From NCBI RefSeq assembly GCF_945859685.1, contig NC_079149.1:121493575-121557574 (forward strand): a stretch of 64,000 bases of DNA, written 5' to 3'. Source of the stretch: Eupeodes corollae (taxonomy: Eukaryota > Arthropoda > Insecta > Diptera > Syrphidae). This document shows, one piece after another, positions 1-11,506 of this stretch (its first letter is position 1; each line of letters opens with the position of its first letter). The translations under genes and the position numbers were made by a program. The notes beneath the pieces were generated by a model, which was not told the origin of the DNA, did not search any database, and saw only the letters and a program-made list of their open reading frames with translations.

Positions 1-2732
1 CGCTTGATCTGAAAAGACTATGGAATACATTAAGCATGCTATACTGACTATGGTCCGATATCTTGACTATAAACGGAAATTTGTGTGAAAAATAGGAAGG
101 AGTATATGTATGTACATACGTACTGTACATATGTACGTGTCGCATGGATTAAGTTTGACCTTTACATAAGTCAATTACAGGTCTTTTCAGTAAAATTATC
201 TAAATCGGCTAAGTTTTTGAATAATTCCAAATTAAATTAAATCCTACGTTTCTAGAGTTCTTCGGTCAAATTTAACCACTTCAAATACTAACATCCCTCT
301 TTACCCTCCCACATTGCGTTATTTCAATACTCTTCACTAATTCAAAATAGAGGACAACTAAAATAAAAAGAAAAACAAAAACACAAAACAACACTCTCTA
401 TCGACCCAATGGTATTATTCTAATACTGCTCAACAATTTTTTGAACAGATCACGGTTTTTCGATTAATCTACTCTTCCGCTTTATAGCACCAAAGCACGT
501 CACAGAAAGGAGAGAGATATAGATAGTAGCTCGTCATTTGAAAAATAGTCCTTTTTTTGTATACAAACATCCTCTACATAACGGATGCGGATGTGTTGAC
601 CTTTTCGCAGGCACAGATGCAGAAGAGCCTTTTTTCAATATTGAAAGCTGCACAGGCACACATGAGGACCTATTGCAAGCCCATCACTTTTATATCAGTC
701 AATCGTTGGAAACAGAACTAAAATAAAAAACAGCCGTTTTTATTTGATTAAAGTGGGACCACGGTCCTCGTCGTCGGTCGTCGGTCGTCGGTTGTTCGGG
801 GCGATATGTATTGAGGGTCGAGTGGGTATATTTGTTTTTGTTTTTTGTTCTGTTTCTTTCAATTGCACTTCACTATAAGGATTTACTTGAAATCCTTTTT
901 TCTCTATGTTTGGTGCTATTTTTTTTTGTTTTGCAATGATCCAGTGCGGGTTTCCATCAACGTCATCGTCATCAACCATCGAGCTTAGCTGATGAGCCCT
1001 GCCGCCTCAACAGGGTAACTGACATGCAAGTAAATAATGATATCTGCTATAGGTCCCGTTGTTTCACAAATAACTCCTCTAGCCGCCATCGTCGTCACCA
1101 CCACCATCGCCAACGCTACCCACCGTCGCCGTCACGCTATAGCTGCTGTACCTAGACAGAGTCCTGGCAATACCAAGAGCAAGACCAATCTGCCCCCACG
1201 CCCACGCGCTTCGTATAGAGTATTGACAGCAATCCCCAAAGAGATCATCCGAATTGCAATGGACAGCACAGAGCGAATGTACAAGTTCCAGGTGGCATCT
1301 ATGTGTTATGGGTCCTGTCTGACGGTATAGAAGTTCTGGATGAGGCATCAGACAGAGACAGAGGAGGTGTCCTGAAAAACTGCATCATCCAAAAACCTAT
1401 TGGTGGAAGGATATCCAACTCAATGGTTAATTGTATATGTAGCTTGGTTTACTCACATTTCACATATTGCCAGTCGCACTGTGTATAGTCGTGGATTGGA
1501 CTCTGAACCGCTGGTCATGCTGGTCATTCCCAGAAGGGGTTATCCATAGCGGGCGATGGATTGTATGTATGAAATGCATGTATATATATAGACATATGGA
1601 TAGAAAACGAATAATCCTGTCAGTTTGCTTAGAGTTTGGATTTCTCATGCGCTTGATGGACGATTGTGGTCAAGGATAAGCGCCCGAACAAAATTGAAGA
1701 GTCTCCTAGAGTAGTAAGAGTAGGTATAGCCATAACCAAGTTCTAGTTCTAGTCCTAGCCGTACTCGTACTCGTAGTCGTAGTCGTAGTCGTAGTTGGTT
1801 TGGTTTGGTCTGACTGGTTTCTGGTTTGGTTTAGTTTGGTTTTGGTTATAGCTTATGGTATATAAGTGAACATTGAACAACACTAGATAGAGCAGCTTTG
1901 GCAGCTTTGATTGGAACTGATGGCTATGGGTATATTGAAGTATATTGGGAATTTTATTCCAAAGCTTGGTGGCTGTCGTTGTAAGATCATTATTTATTTG
2001 TTTTTCTATTTTTCATACTCTCGTGCAGCTAGACAATTGGTTTTCTTATTTTTGTATGTTGTGGGGTTGAGAAAAGTGATAGAATAGAAAAAAATCAATT
2101 AATGTAAGAAGTCAAGATTATGTAGAACGTCATATACAGGTATCTATACGGTCTTTTAAAATGCGCTTTCTATCTTAAATATAAGAAAAGTGTGTATTAG
2201 ATATCGTCAACACTTTTGTACAATTGATGAATAAATCATTCAAATTTGAAACCACTGGCAACACTGGCCTTAATACCTTATACAAAATGCGTATTTAACT
2301 TCAAAAAATCCCAAAAGGAAAATTTTAGTCACATTCACGTAAGATGTCAATGTCTTTAAATTACTTCTAAAACTTGGCGGTATTCTAAATAAACAGTGAG
2401 TTTTTTTTTTTGATGCATTAAACGTTGTCATGTAAAAAACAAAACTTGAAAAACTTGGCGATTATACGAATGCCGACCCAGTCACGATGACAGCTAATTT
2501 CGTCAAGTAGTCTGTAAAAGGACATGTTCTTTTCAAGGACGCAACCACCACGGACTGTGGTTATTGATTTTTTTTGCAATCTTGTGACTCCTTCCCTTTA
2601 TCTTTTTTTGGGAAAAAAATCCTGAGTTGTCTTAAAAATTGAAGAGTATATCTTCAAAAGATTTACGAGTAAATGTTAAGTTAATATTAATTCTGTATAC
2701 ATATAGAAAATTATATGGTTTTTTAGTACTTA
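1..2732. other. No recognisable gene; intergenic or intronic DNA with simple repeats
   Basis: No frame here shows a conserved motif or a convincing exon with splice signals. The stretch at about 1060-1330 is richer in G+C, with runs of CGCC/CACC, and is open in two frames on opposite strands, which is typical of low-complexity sequence rather than coding. About 1741-1860 is simple sequence: CTAGTC, then CGTAGT repeats, then TTTGGTTTGG. The start (about 108-140) has overlapping ATGTAC/GTACAT palindromic runs. Confidence 0.5.
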
Positions 2733-3350
2733 GGTTTGGTTAAAGCCGCCCAAAATGAAGTAGGACACAGGCCAGTTTAAAGGCCCATTGTGAAACGACA
2801 TGAATTTTGGGGCTTTCTTCTAAGCTCAATTAAACCAGTTTGAATCCATTACGAAAAGTGAAAGGTTATTTTAATATGAATGAGATTGTTAAAATCGTTT
2901 AAAAAGGTAGGCCTTGCCTTTTCGAGTTAGAGCAGGGCATGTACAGAGGAGGTGAAGATAGCAAGAATCTTGAGCGCTTTAAATCTAGTGTAGGCCGGAT
3001 GTTTTTTTGTGACTTGCCACGTGGTGATGTTGTTCCACCTGATGCACATTTCTGGCGAGTTCATCTGCCTTTCAATTTCCTAGAATTTCTTTATGACCCG
3101 GCACCCAGTAAAGGTATATGCAAAACTGTTGTACCATCTCCATTAAAGATGATCAGAAGTTATTGACTCTTATAGAGTTTGTAGATACAAAGTCCAGAGA
3201 TTTGAAAGCGGCCTCATTATCTGAGAAAATATGGATATCAAATGTTGCTATCGCGTTTTCTTTAAATTAAGACAAGACTTCTTTTATCCCAAAAAGTTCT
3301 GCCTGCAACACGCTACAATGATTGATAGGACGGAATGAGAGTTTTAATTT
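2733..3350 (-). mobile_element. Degraded LINE 3' end: RNase H domain, Cys-rich tail and 3' UTR
   Basis: Read on the minus strand from about 3350, one frame with several stops spells the order of a retrotransposon RNase H domain. A segment CSVLQAELFGIKEVL carries the catalytic Glu. It is followed by IFSDNEAAFKSLD with the catalytic Asp, then YWVPGHKEILGN and KADELARNV with the last Asp. About 45 codons later a CTCPALTRKGKAY segment resembles the C-terminal Cys region of non-LTR elements; the spacing is shorter than I expect, so an internal deletion is likely. The first Asp of the domain (TDGS-type) is not seen. The DNA beyond it runs through CACAATGGGCC to CTTTAACCAAACC, resembling the 3' ends of fly LINEs that finish in ACCTAACC-type repeats. 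RNase H places it among the I/LOA/R1-like clades. At least four stops make it dead. The opposite-strand open frame at 2939-3166 is a shadow. Confidence 0.8.
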
Positions 3351-6300
3351 TAATCGGTTGTAGAACATCCTTTGTTTTTATTACTCATAAATATACAACT
3401 TGGATTTGAAGTTCTTAAAACTGTTTTATTTTTAAAATGCTGACCCGCTCTTAAGATATCGATTTTGAGAAACTTAGCTGCAAAGAAAATAAAGTAAACT
3501 TAATAATGGTTCTATGGTGGATACCCCTCAGAAGCAATACAAAAATATTTGCTTATATTTTAAGAATCCAAGCTAAGAAAAAAAATGATTGCAAAACATT
3601 TCTTAGTTTTTTTTTATTTTTATGTTAAACAAATTTTAAAAATCGCATAATAGCACACAAATCTAAATGTTGCCTATAAGCTTCAGTAACAAGCCCTAAA
3701 AACTTTCTTAAAATTGGTGCTGGGCTTATTAAAATAGCTCTGTACTATAAATAGACAAAATAGTATGTTTTAGTTCTTAAAAATTCAAGTGCAGAGAGTT
3801 AAAAGATCTGAGATTTAAAAACTTGTGGATAAATAAGAATAAATGGATCATTCTCGAGGTTCTTATGAGCACAAAGTTAATCCGAATTTCGACGAGTAAA
3901 TTAAGTTAAGACCGTTTTAATTTTAAAACTAATTGGTGTAGGGACGTTGATAACATATACCTTTATAGATAACTTTACTTTCTGAACTTATTCTCGGATC
4001 AGAAGAAAAATATTTGTGTGGCTGTGTCATTTAAACGTTTTTCCAAATACAACAGAGTTAAAAACAATTTTTTCATTACATTTTGTGACTAAGTCCAAAG
4101 AGACCTAATTTTTTCAACCGTTTTTCTCCATATATACGAACAAATTTATATTTGTGCTGAGAAATAACCTTCAACTTTTTTCAAAACAAAAACGGTTTAG
4201 TTTTTGAGTCATTTACAAAATGTACATCCCCAAATTTTTTTGCTCCTGTAAAAAAATAAGATTTTTTGAAAGTGTGAAGCTTTATACGAAATATCAGCTT
4301 TTAATATATATTTTTTAAATTAATTGTTCTTACATGGTTTTGCCATCAAAGTTTCTAAGGTCAAGTAGACAGAGAAAAAATCGAACCTTAGTTTTACTTT
4401 AAAGGTCAAGACAATAATTGTTCTTAACTACTGAAAGCCTATAAAATGACATTTGTTTATTTCAGTATCATTAATACACTGATTTGAATATTTGAAAATA
4501 CATAAGAACGTGTTAATTTTGTAAAAAAAATAAAATGATGTCAGCTTTTTGGGGCTTACAAAATTTAAATGGATTTATAAATAGACACAATACAAATTAA
4601 AGACAAAAAAGTGGTCATAACGAATTCATAAACCAATTTTTTTGTTTGATGCATCCAAATTTCTAAAAATAACTTTCCAATATTATTTACTGATAATTTC
4701 TAAAACATTTTTGGACAGCTATATTTTATATTCCCCAGTGAAAATTTGAATATTCAATATAACATTCAATATTCATCCCTTAGGTCAGTTTATTTTTTTT
4801 TAGTTTTTTTTTTAGTTTTTTAGTTTACTCAATTCAGTTTTATTATTCAAAAGAATTAATGTATTATGCTGACGCAAATAACAATATGGATTTCAGTGTA
4901 TCATACCAAATGGTATATTTGTATGTATATTTTATTTTTATTTCAAACCAAATAAATTACTCCATAGAGAGAGGCAGAGAAACAAAAAGGCAAATAATAC
5001 ATATCCTGTATTGTATTTCGGTGTTATGTTTTTCGATATAACAAATATATGGAGGGTAAATAGCCTTTTTGTCTATTTTGATATGGCACTTCCACATCAA
5101 AAATATCAAAATAAGGCCAACATATAAAAAAACATACATAATATATAGCTATGTCCTTTTACACAAACAATAATAACACACACAAAAAAAATAAATATAT
5201 TTCTACTAAATAAATAAAATAAGCAAATCACATATGTCCGGTTTTAGTCAAACGCGTTTAACAAAGCAAAGAATAAAAAAAGGACCAAAAATTGTATCAG
5301 CAAAGAATAACTGACCAAAAAAAAAACCGAATACAAAAAACATAAGGACTGCCTAACGGAAGCGTAATTTAATCCCAGATATGGGGTTTTGGTGGGTTGG
5401 TTATGTCAATGCTATGATGATGATCATGATGACGGGTATAAGGGTTCAAAATTTTAGCAGGTGCTTTTCAAATAATAATCTGTTTGGACTTTTTTTTCGC
5501 TTATCCCATCTCATATAGACTCGTAGATATATTTACAAAATATAGCAATACAAAATAATATGTAAACAAAAAAATGTTTAAATAAATAAAAGTTTATGAG
5601 ATAAGCGATGTACGTACCTATGGCGGCGGAGGTAAATTCCACAAACTGAAATAACACTTAAATTGCATTGCTCTAGGTTTACATACATTGATAGGGAGGT
5701 CCTGGAAGGTAGGGATGCATGTTATGTATGCGGGTTTGTTATATTTATTCATTAAATTATATCCCCTTTGTTATTTATTGAATTTGTTAAAATTGGATGT
5801 GATGCACTGCTCGTGTGTCTGCATACAATATTAGTTTATTTATTTTTTTCGTTTATTTTCTAATAAACAATATACATACTTTCGTATATTCGAGGTACTT
5901 TATGCTGTCATGTCAATTTGATAAAAGTTGAAGAGTTAATAAATCCTATTTTGTGTGATAATTTCTTCCATTTTTTTATTTCATTTTCCAGAACCATTTT
6001 GAATAAAGCTTCATTTGATGATAACATAATTTGTAGTGTGTTCATTCATATTTTCAACATATACTTTATATAGAATGATGATTAATTGAATGTTTTTTTT
6101 TATTAAAAATTAAATATTCAGATAATAACTTATGTTGACAAAAGGGGGACATCATAAGTAGATTAATGTTGCTTATTAAATTGTTGTCATAATCATATAC
6201 ATTTTTTTTGTCTATAATATTTAATATTTAATTAATTTAAAATCGAGTGCATATTATGAGAACGTATTAATATGTGATTTTTGTTATGATATGAACATTT

Positions 6301-6904
6301 AAGTAGGTTTTTCTTATCTACCTACCTGTTGGAAATTTTATAAGCTTAACTGGGTATAGCCTTTGAAATCGATTATGAGTATAACATTTTAATCCTGATT
6401 TACGATCGTAAAGTTATTAAATAAAATTACAAAAAAATACGATATTCCCACATTTTTTTGGTCAAACTGTTCAATGGGTTGAAAAACATATTTAGTTCCT
6501 GGGGGACTATGATGACAGTGTCAAGAAATAAAATGTGAATTACCAAAAAAAAGATTGAATTTATAGTCAATATTGAAATAAAACATATTACCGGTCCAAA
6601 TTTGTTAAAAAAGTACGTACCTTATAAGTAATTAGACTGAAGCAAAAACTACAAATTCTTAAAGTCTAACCTTAACAATATTGAAAACTTCATACTAAAA
6701 ATTATCATCTTGCATGAATAGCAGATACACTGTTTTATTATAAAATTTCGTTTTGTTTTCAAAATTTAAGGAAAAATATGTTCTTATTTATTTTGTAGAA
6801 ATCAAAGTATTTCAGGAAAAGGAGGTTTAGTTTTTAAGAATTTTATTTAAAATTGAGAATCGACGAGTCATTATATGGACAGAGACACCTCATATCACAA
6901 ATTT
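3351..6904. other. A+T-rich DNA with no recognisable gene
   Basis: No conserved protein motif, RNA gene or terminal repeat was recognised. The sequence is dominated by A/T runs. About 5380-5640 is slightly more ordered (ATGATGATGATCATGATG simple repeat). Confidence 0.5.
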
Positions 6905-8665
6905 TTTAACTTCCTAAAGGAAGTTATTGTAATGGGTCCGATTTGTCAAATTGAAAAATTTGACATTTCTCGACGTTTCAAGGTCCCTAGAGTCGAAATA
7001 AAAGATTTTTAGAAAGATGTCTGTGCGTGCGTGTGTACGTACGTACGTTCGCGACGTTATTTCCGTCGTAAAAACATTTTTTTGTAAAGATAGTAGTGCA
7101 GAAAAATACAGAAAGGGATCTCCAGAAAATTGCATGGGTGGTTTTTTGCCATACCAATTTGAAAAAAGGTTGAAAATGTTGGTTAACCCTAAATATCTTA
7201 CAAAACAATAACCCTAGAGACTTGAATTAAATTTAATATTATTTGTTGTAACGTAATACCAAAATATATAGCTTTGGAAAAAAATCCAATTAATGTTTTT
7301 TTTTATATATCAAAAAAAAAACAAACTGAGAAAAAAATGTTGTCACCTCAAAAATTGTGCAAACAAAAAATAATTTTATTTTCAAAACAATCTTGTGCAA
7401 CGAAGAATAATGTTTTCAATATCTGGTAAAATTTTGAGAAAAAAGGTACTAACATTCTTTTTTATAAAAAGTAAAAAAAATTACAAAAGTTGGTAAAATT
7501 TGATTTTCGACTCAAATATCTTTTCAAAAATTTCATATTATGGCTTCTAACTAATTTAAACTTATAAAAAATATTGTTTTTACATTCGGACAAAAGTGTG
7601 AGAAAAATCGAAATTACAATTTTTTACAAAAAATAAAAACCTAAAAATAAAATGAATAAAAGTTGGTAAAAATTGCTTTTGGACTCAAATTTCTTTTCAA
7701 AACTTTAAGATATTGGTTTCAAACTAATTTAATATTTTAAAAAATATTGTTTTCAACATTCAGTAAAATTTTGAGAAAAATCAAATTGACAGTTTTTTTA
7801 ACAAAAAATTAACAACCTACAAACAAATTAACAAAAGCTGGAAAAAATTGATTTTTTTGTTCAAGTACATTCTAAATAATATCTGATTATTGCTTCTTTC
7901 CTTTTTTTTTCCTTATAATAAATATTGTCTTCAAGATTCGATTAAATTTTGAGAAAAATCGAATTGAATTTTTTTTACAAAAAATAAAAACCTAAACAAA
8001 AATTAACAAATTAACTCAATTATCATTTCAAAATTTTAAGGCATCAAACTAATTTTATTCTATAGGAAATATTTTTTTTTAACATTCGGTGAAATTTTGA
8101 AAAAAACGAATTGACAGTTTTTCTTACAAAGAATAAAAACCTAAAAAAAAACAAAACTAAAACTTGGTAAAAATTTACTTTCGACTCATATAGCGTTTCA
8201 AAAATTAAAAATGTTGGCTTCAAACTTATTTTATCTCACAGAAAATATTGTTTTCGATATTCAATAATTTTCTTATAAGAATCCATATCAGTCAGTTTTT
8301 TTATAAAAAAGATAAAAACTACAAAAAATAGTACACAAGTTAAGTAAAAATTGATGTTTGGTTCTCGATATCTCTTAAATTAATTTCATTCATCCAATTC
8401 GTATTTGTTTATATAAGAAATAAAAACTTTTAAGCAATGGTACCAAAATTTGTAAACATTTGTTTTCGACTAAAAATTTCGTTAACAAAACTAGATTTAG
8501 AAATAATACTATTATATGCAAAATGTTGTAGGTAATTTTTAAGATTAATTCAACTGACAACTTTTTCAACCCAAGACGAAATCGTACAAACTTTTGAGCA
8601 AGACAAGTCGACAGACAGGAATGGAAGTTATCAGTGTTGGTCCCATCCCAGCCTCTTTTTAAATT
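6905..8665. repeat. Composite repeat with a diverged tandem array, period about 150-180 bp
   Basis: The core (about 7200-8560) is a satellite-like array. The same ordered phrases recur in each unit: GACTCAAATATCTTTTCAAAA, then CAAACTAATTT, then AAAATATTGTTTTCAACATTC, then TTTTGAGAAAAATCGAATTG, then ACAAAAAATAAAAACCTA. The GAGAAAA anchor falls near 7436, 7600, 7772, 7950 and 8098, with a weaker one near 8262, so unit length varies from about 148 to 178 bases. The array is bracketed by non-tandem arms. The left arm (6905-7080) starts GGAAGTTATTGTAATGGGTCC, and the right arm (8610-8660) contains GGAAGTTATCAGTGTTGGTCC, a direct repeat of the same phrase. Short open frames at 6914-7211 on both strands lie in the left arm and look spurious. 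This layout of unique arms around internal tandem units is seen in some Helitron-type non-autonomous elements, but no hairpin or CTRR end was confirmed. Confidence 0.7.
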
Positions 8666-10249
8666 TTAAATTATCTCGTATATGTTCTGAACACATATTC
8701 TTTAATATTTATTTTAATATCAAAAGTACTGCAGTTCAACGATGAACAGTCCATAGCAGTCTTTCCAAAATCACAATATTTAAAAAGTAATAAGAACCCA
8801 GGCTTTACCTTAATACTAGTATGTATATTATTTTATATTTAGAATCAAGGACTTTTATATTGAAATCAACAAGAGAAAAGGTTACAGTTACCCTTCGGCT
8901 CTTTTTCGTGTCGTTCGGTCGGTCATTATAAGAAATGTTTATTTTGACAAGCACAGCATAAAAATTAAACCACAAAGTCTCTGGTCGTCGTAGTATATAC
9001 GTAGGTTCACTTATCAGATATGCACCCCAAAGTTGATGAAAAGGAACCTTATATGACTTGTGTAATGAAATGTATACACAATACCCATATTCCTTTACAA
9101 AAAGTACATACATACGTTAGAAACCAAGAGTAAAGGTCCACTTAAGTGTTGATTGGAATACGATCGGGGGATTTGTGATGCCTTTGCCTTGCAGCTTATA
9201 ATACACAACTTCTCAGTCTCAGTACAGTACACCATCAGCCCAGTGCCAACGCCAGAGCAGCATCCCTGATACACCAAACAATCTTATGTGATATTGGAAA
9301 CAATGTTGATGTTTGTTTTATTTGCCATCACAAGTGTTTGTAATGTAACTTGACGAGGATCTCACGCCCGCCCTCACTCGTTCGCTAGCTTAATATCCAT
9401 AGCTCTATGCTATGCTCTTGGTCGCTATGAAACGCAGCGCATTTTTACGAGACTTCAATGATTCGGTGACGGTCGGTTGGTCGGTGTCATTTGGTGTTAA
9501 AAACATAGATACGTTCTGTCACTATATATTTCTGAACCATTCATTTAGGGAATGATCCGTTCCGTACGCGTCCCTTCGTCAATCTTCACTGTCATTATTC
9601 TAGCGCCTTTGAATTCCCACACCATGCATAATATCTTCTCTTCTGTCAACCATACAATATCCTTTTCCGTAAAATATGTTTGCTTTCGGCTAATGCTAGC
9701 GAGTTGGACGCCACCGCTGCCGTCATTGTATAGGTTCTTTTGTTAACATGCATACATATAGAATTCTCTTTGTATTGAATAATTTTTTTTTTTTCAATAT
9801 TTTGTGTTGTGACTTTAAGGCTAATCAGAAATAATTTGAAGCATTAATTTTGTTTTGGATTTTGTAAAGATATTAATTATTGTTTATTCTTTTTTTCATG
9901 GAGTGACGAAGGAAAGGGGAAATAACGTAAAACAAACAAATATGATATGTTTACTTTAGATGAAATGTGCAGTCTTGTAAAAACAAATTGGATAGTGTCT
10001 TATAGACCAGAAATATAATTACTTCAACAGAATGAAATGCATTATAACAGAGGCAAATTTAATGGGTATGTTCGGCTTTTTTCTAAATCAGGATTTCATT
10101 TTATGAAACTTTGCTATATTCAAATGGTAGACATGTGCAAACCCACCTCTGCGATATTTACTATGGTGACTGCTACTGAGAAAACCAACAGCGCTTATTT
10201 TAATGCGGCTTTGTCATTCGAGCCAGACATAGCCAGACAAGTCTTGAGC
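8666..10249. other. No recognisable gene
   Basis: Mixed-composition DNA. A somewhat more G+C-rich block (about 9120-9740) holds small open frames on both strands that resemble no family I know. The frame at 10037-10252 runs up to the LINE fragment that follows; it could be decayed LINE sequence, but nothing in it matches an endonuclease N-terminus. Confidence 0.4.
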
Positions 10250-11506
10250 TAAAAGTGCATCTATGAGCGCCTCATGACCATCCACATCAAGGCCAAATTC
10301 GGCAACATTAGCCTGATATGCGCTCACGCCCTTCAGAAGAGAAGAGTGACAACCACAAAGATATGTTCTTCGAGCTCTTACACAAAACATACGGGGAGTA
10401 TCCTAACTATGATATTAAAATTGTACTGGGCGATTTTAATGCCAAACTAGGAAGAAAAAACATCTTTGGTGGAATAATCGGTAAAAATAGCCTGCACGAC
10501 AACACTTCCGACAACGGGTTCAGGCTCATAGGGGCGAAACTCCATGGTAGCCAGTACGCGTTTTTCACACCTCGACATCCACAAAGGAACTTGGAGTTCT
10601 TCAGATCAATCTACCATCGACCATATTGACCATATTGCGATCGATAGTAGACAAGCTTCCAGCATCATGGATGTCCTAACCTTCCAAGGAGCTAACATCT
10701 ACTCAGACCACTATACCTCATTGTAGCCAAGGTAGCACTTCGGGTTTATAGATTCAAGGCAAAACATGGAAATGCTGGGAAAAGGTACAACGTCAAACGG
10801 CTCTAATTGCAAGAAGTCGCCAAATCCTTCTCCAAACGAGTTACAAGTAACCTTTCTCAAAGTTCTCTGCCACCTACACAATGTATCGAAAACCAGTGAC
10901 AACATTGCCAAGATGCAATCAGAGAACCCGACTCTGATGTTTTAAGCAGCCACCAACAAGGAACCCCTGGTTTGATGAGTAGTATCGGCAGGCAAATGAG
11001 CTCTATGAGCAGAAGAGGCGAAAGGAACACCGACTTCTCCGAAGAAAATAGAGAGAGCATGAGAAGATATTGAGAAGTTCAAAAGCAGGCATGAAGTTCA
11101 AAAGTTTTATGAGCAGGTGAAACGGAATTCACAAGCCCATAAACCTAGACCCGAAAGCTGCAAAGACGAAGGTGGAAACATCATAGTGGAATCGCAGTTA
11201 ATGCTGAGGATATGTAAGGAACACTTCTGCAGACTGTATAAAGATGACGATGAACCTAATTCCACTGTCAGGCAGGATGATCTATTCAACATAGACTAAG
11301 AAATTCAACAATCCCGTCCTCCCGAGTTAGACGAAGTAAAGATTGCCATATCTAAGATGAAGTCTAATAAAGCCGCTGGAGTAGATAACTTGAATGCCGA
11401 GCGTCTGGAGATAAGTTGTCTAGGAGCATGCACCAACTTATCTGTAAGATATAGTCGGAAGAAAGCATGGCCTATGAATGGAACCTCAGTATTGTTTGCC
11501 CGATTC
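10250..11506 (+). mobile_element. LINE fragment: AP-like endonuclease plus start of reverse transcriptase
   Basis: Stitching frames gives a coherent non-LTR retrotransposon ORF2 segment. IHIKAKFGNISLICAHA (from about 10280) is followed by a frameshift near 10330. Then comes IKIVLGDFNAKLGR with the endonuclease GDFN motif, and FTPRHPQ. Another shift leads into IDHIDHIAID and ANIYSDHY, the C-terminal catalytic Asp-His (SDH) of this endonuclease fold. A linker with several stops follows, then VKIAISKMKSNKAAGVDNLNAE (about 11336-11400), the usual entry to the reverse transcriptase, and a frameshifted stretch reading HQLICKI, stop, SEESMAYEWNLSIVCP. Similarity stops at about 11506, so the catalytic RT core is missing. 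The 5' end is lost too. At least two frameshifts and five stops make it a pseudogene. The endonuclease style resembles insect RTE/BovB-like elements often mis-annotated as craniofacial development protein 2; that clade call is from memory. Confidence 0.85.

Noticed and set aside
1037..1348. Overlapping open frames in a G+C-richer patch
   Set aside because: Open on both strands from CGCC/CACC repeats; no splice sites or motifs.
2939..3166. 75-codon plus-strand frame
   Set aside because: It is the antisense shadow of the minus-strand LINE RNase H region.
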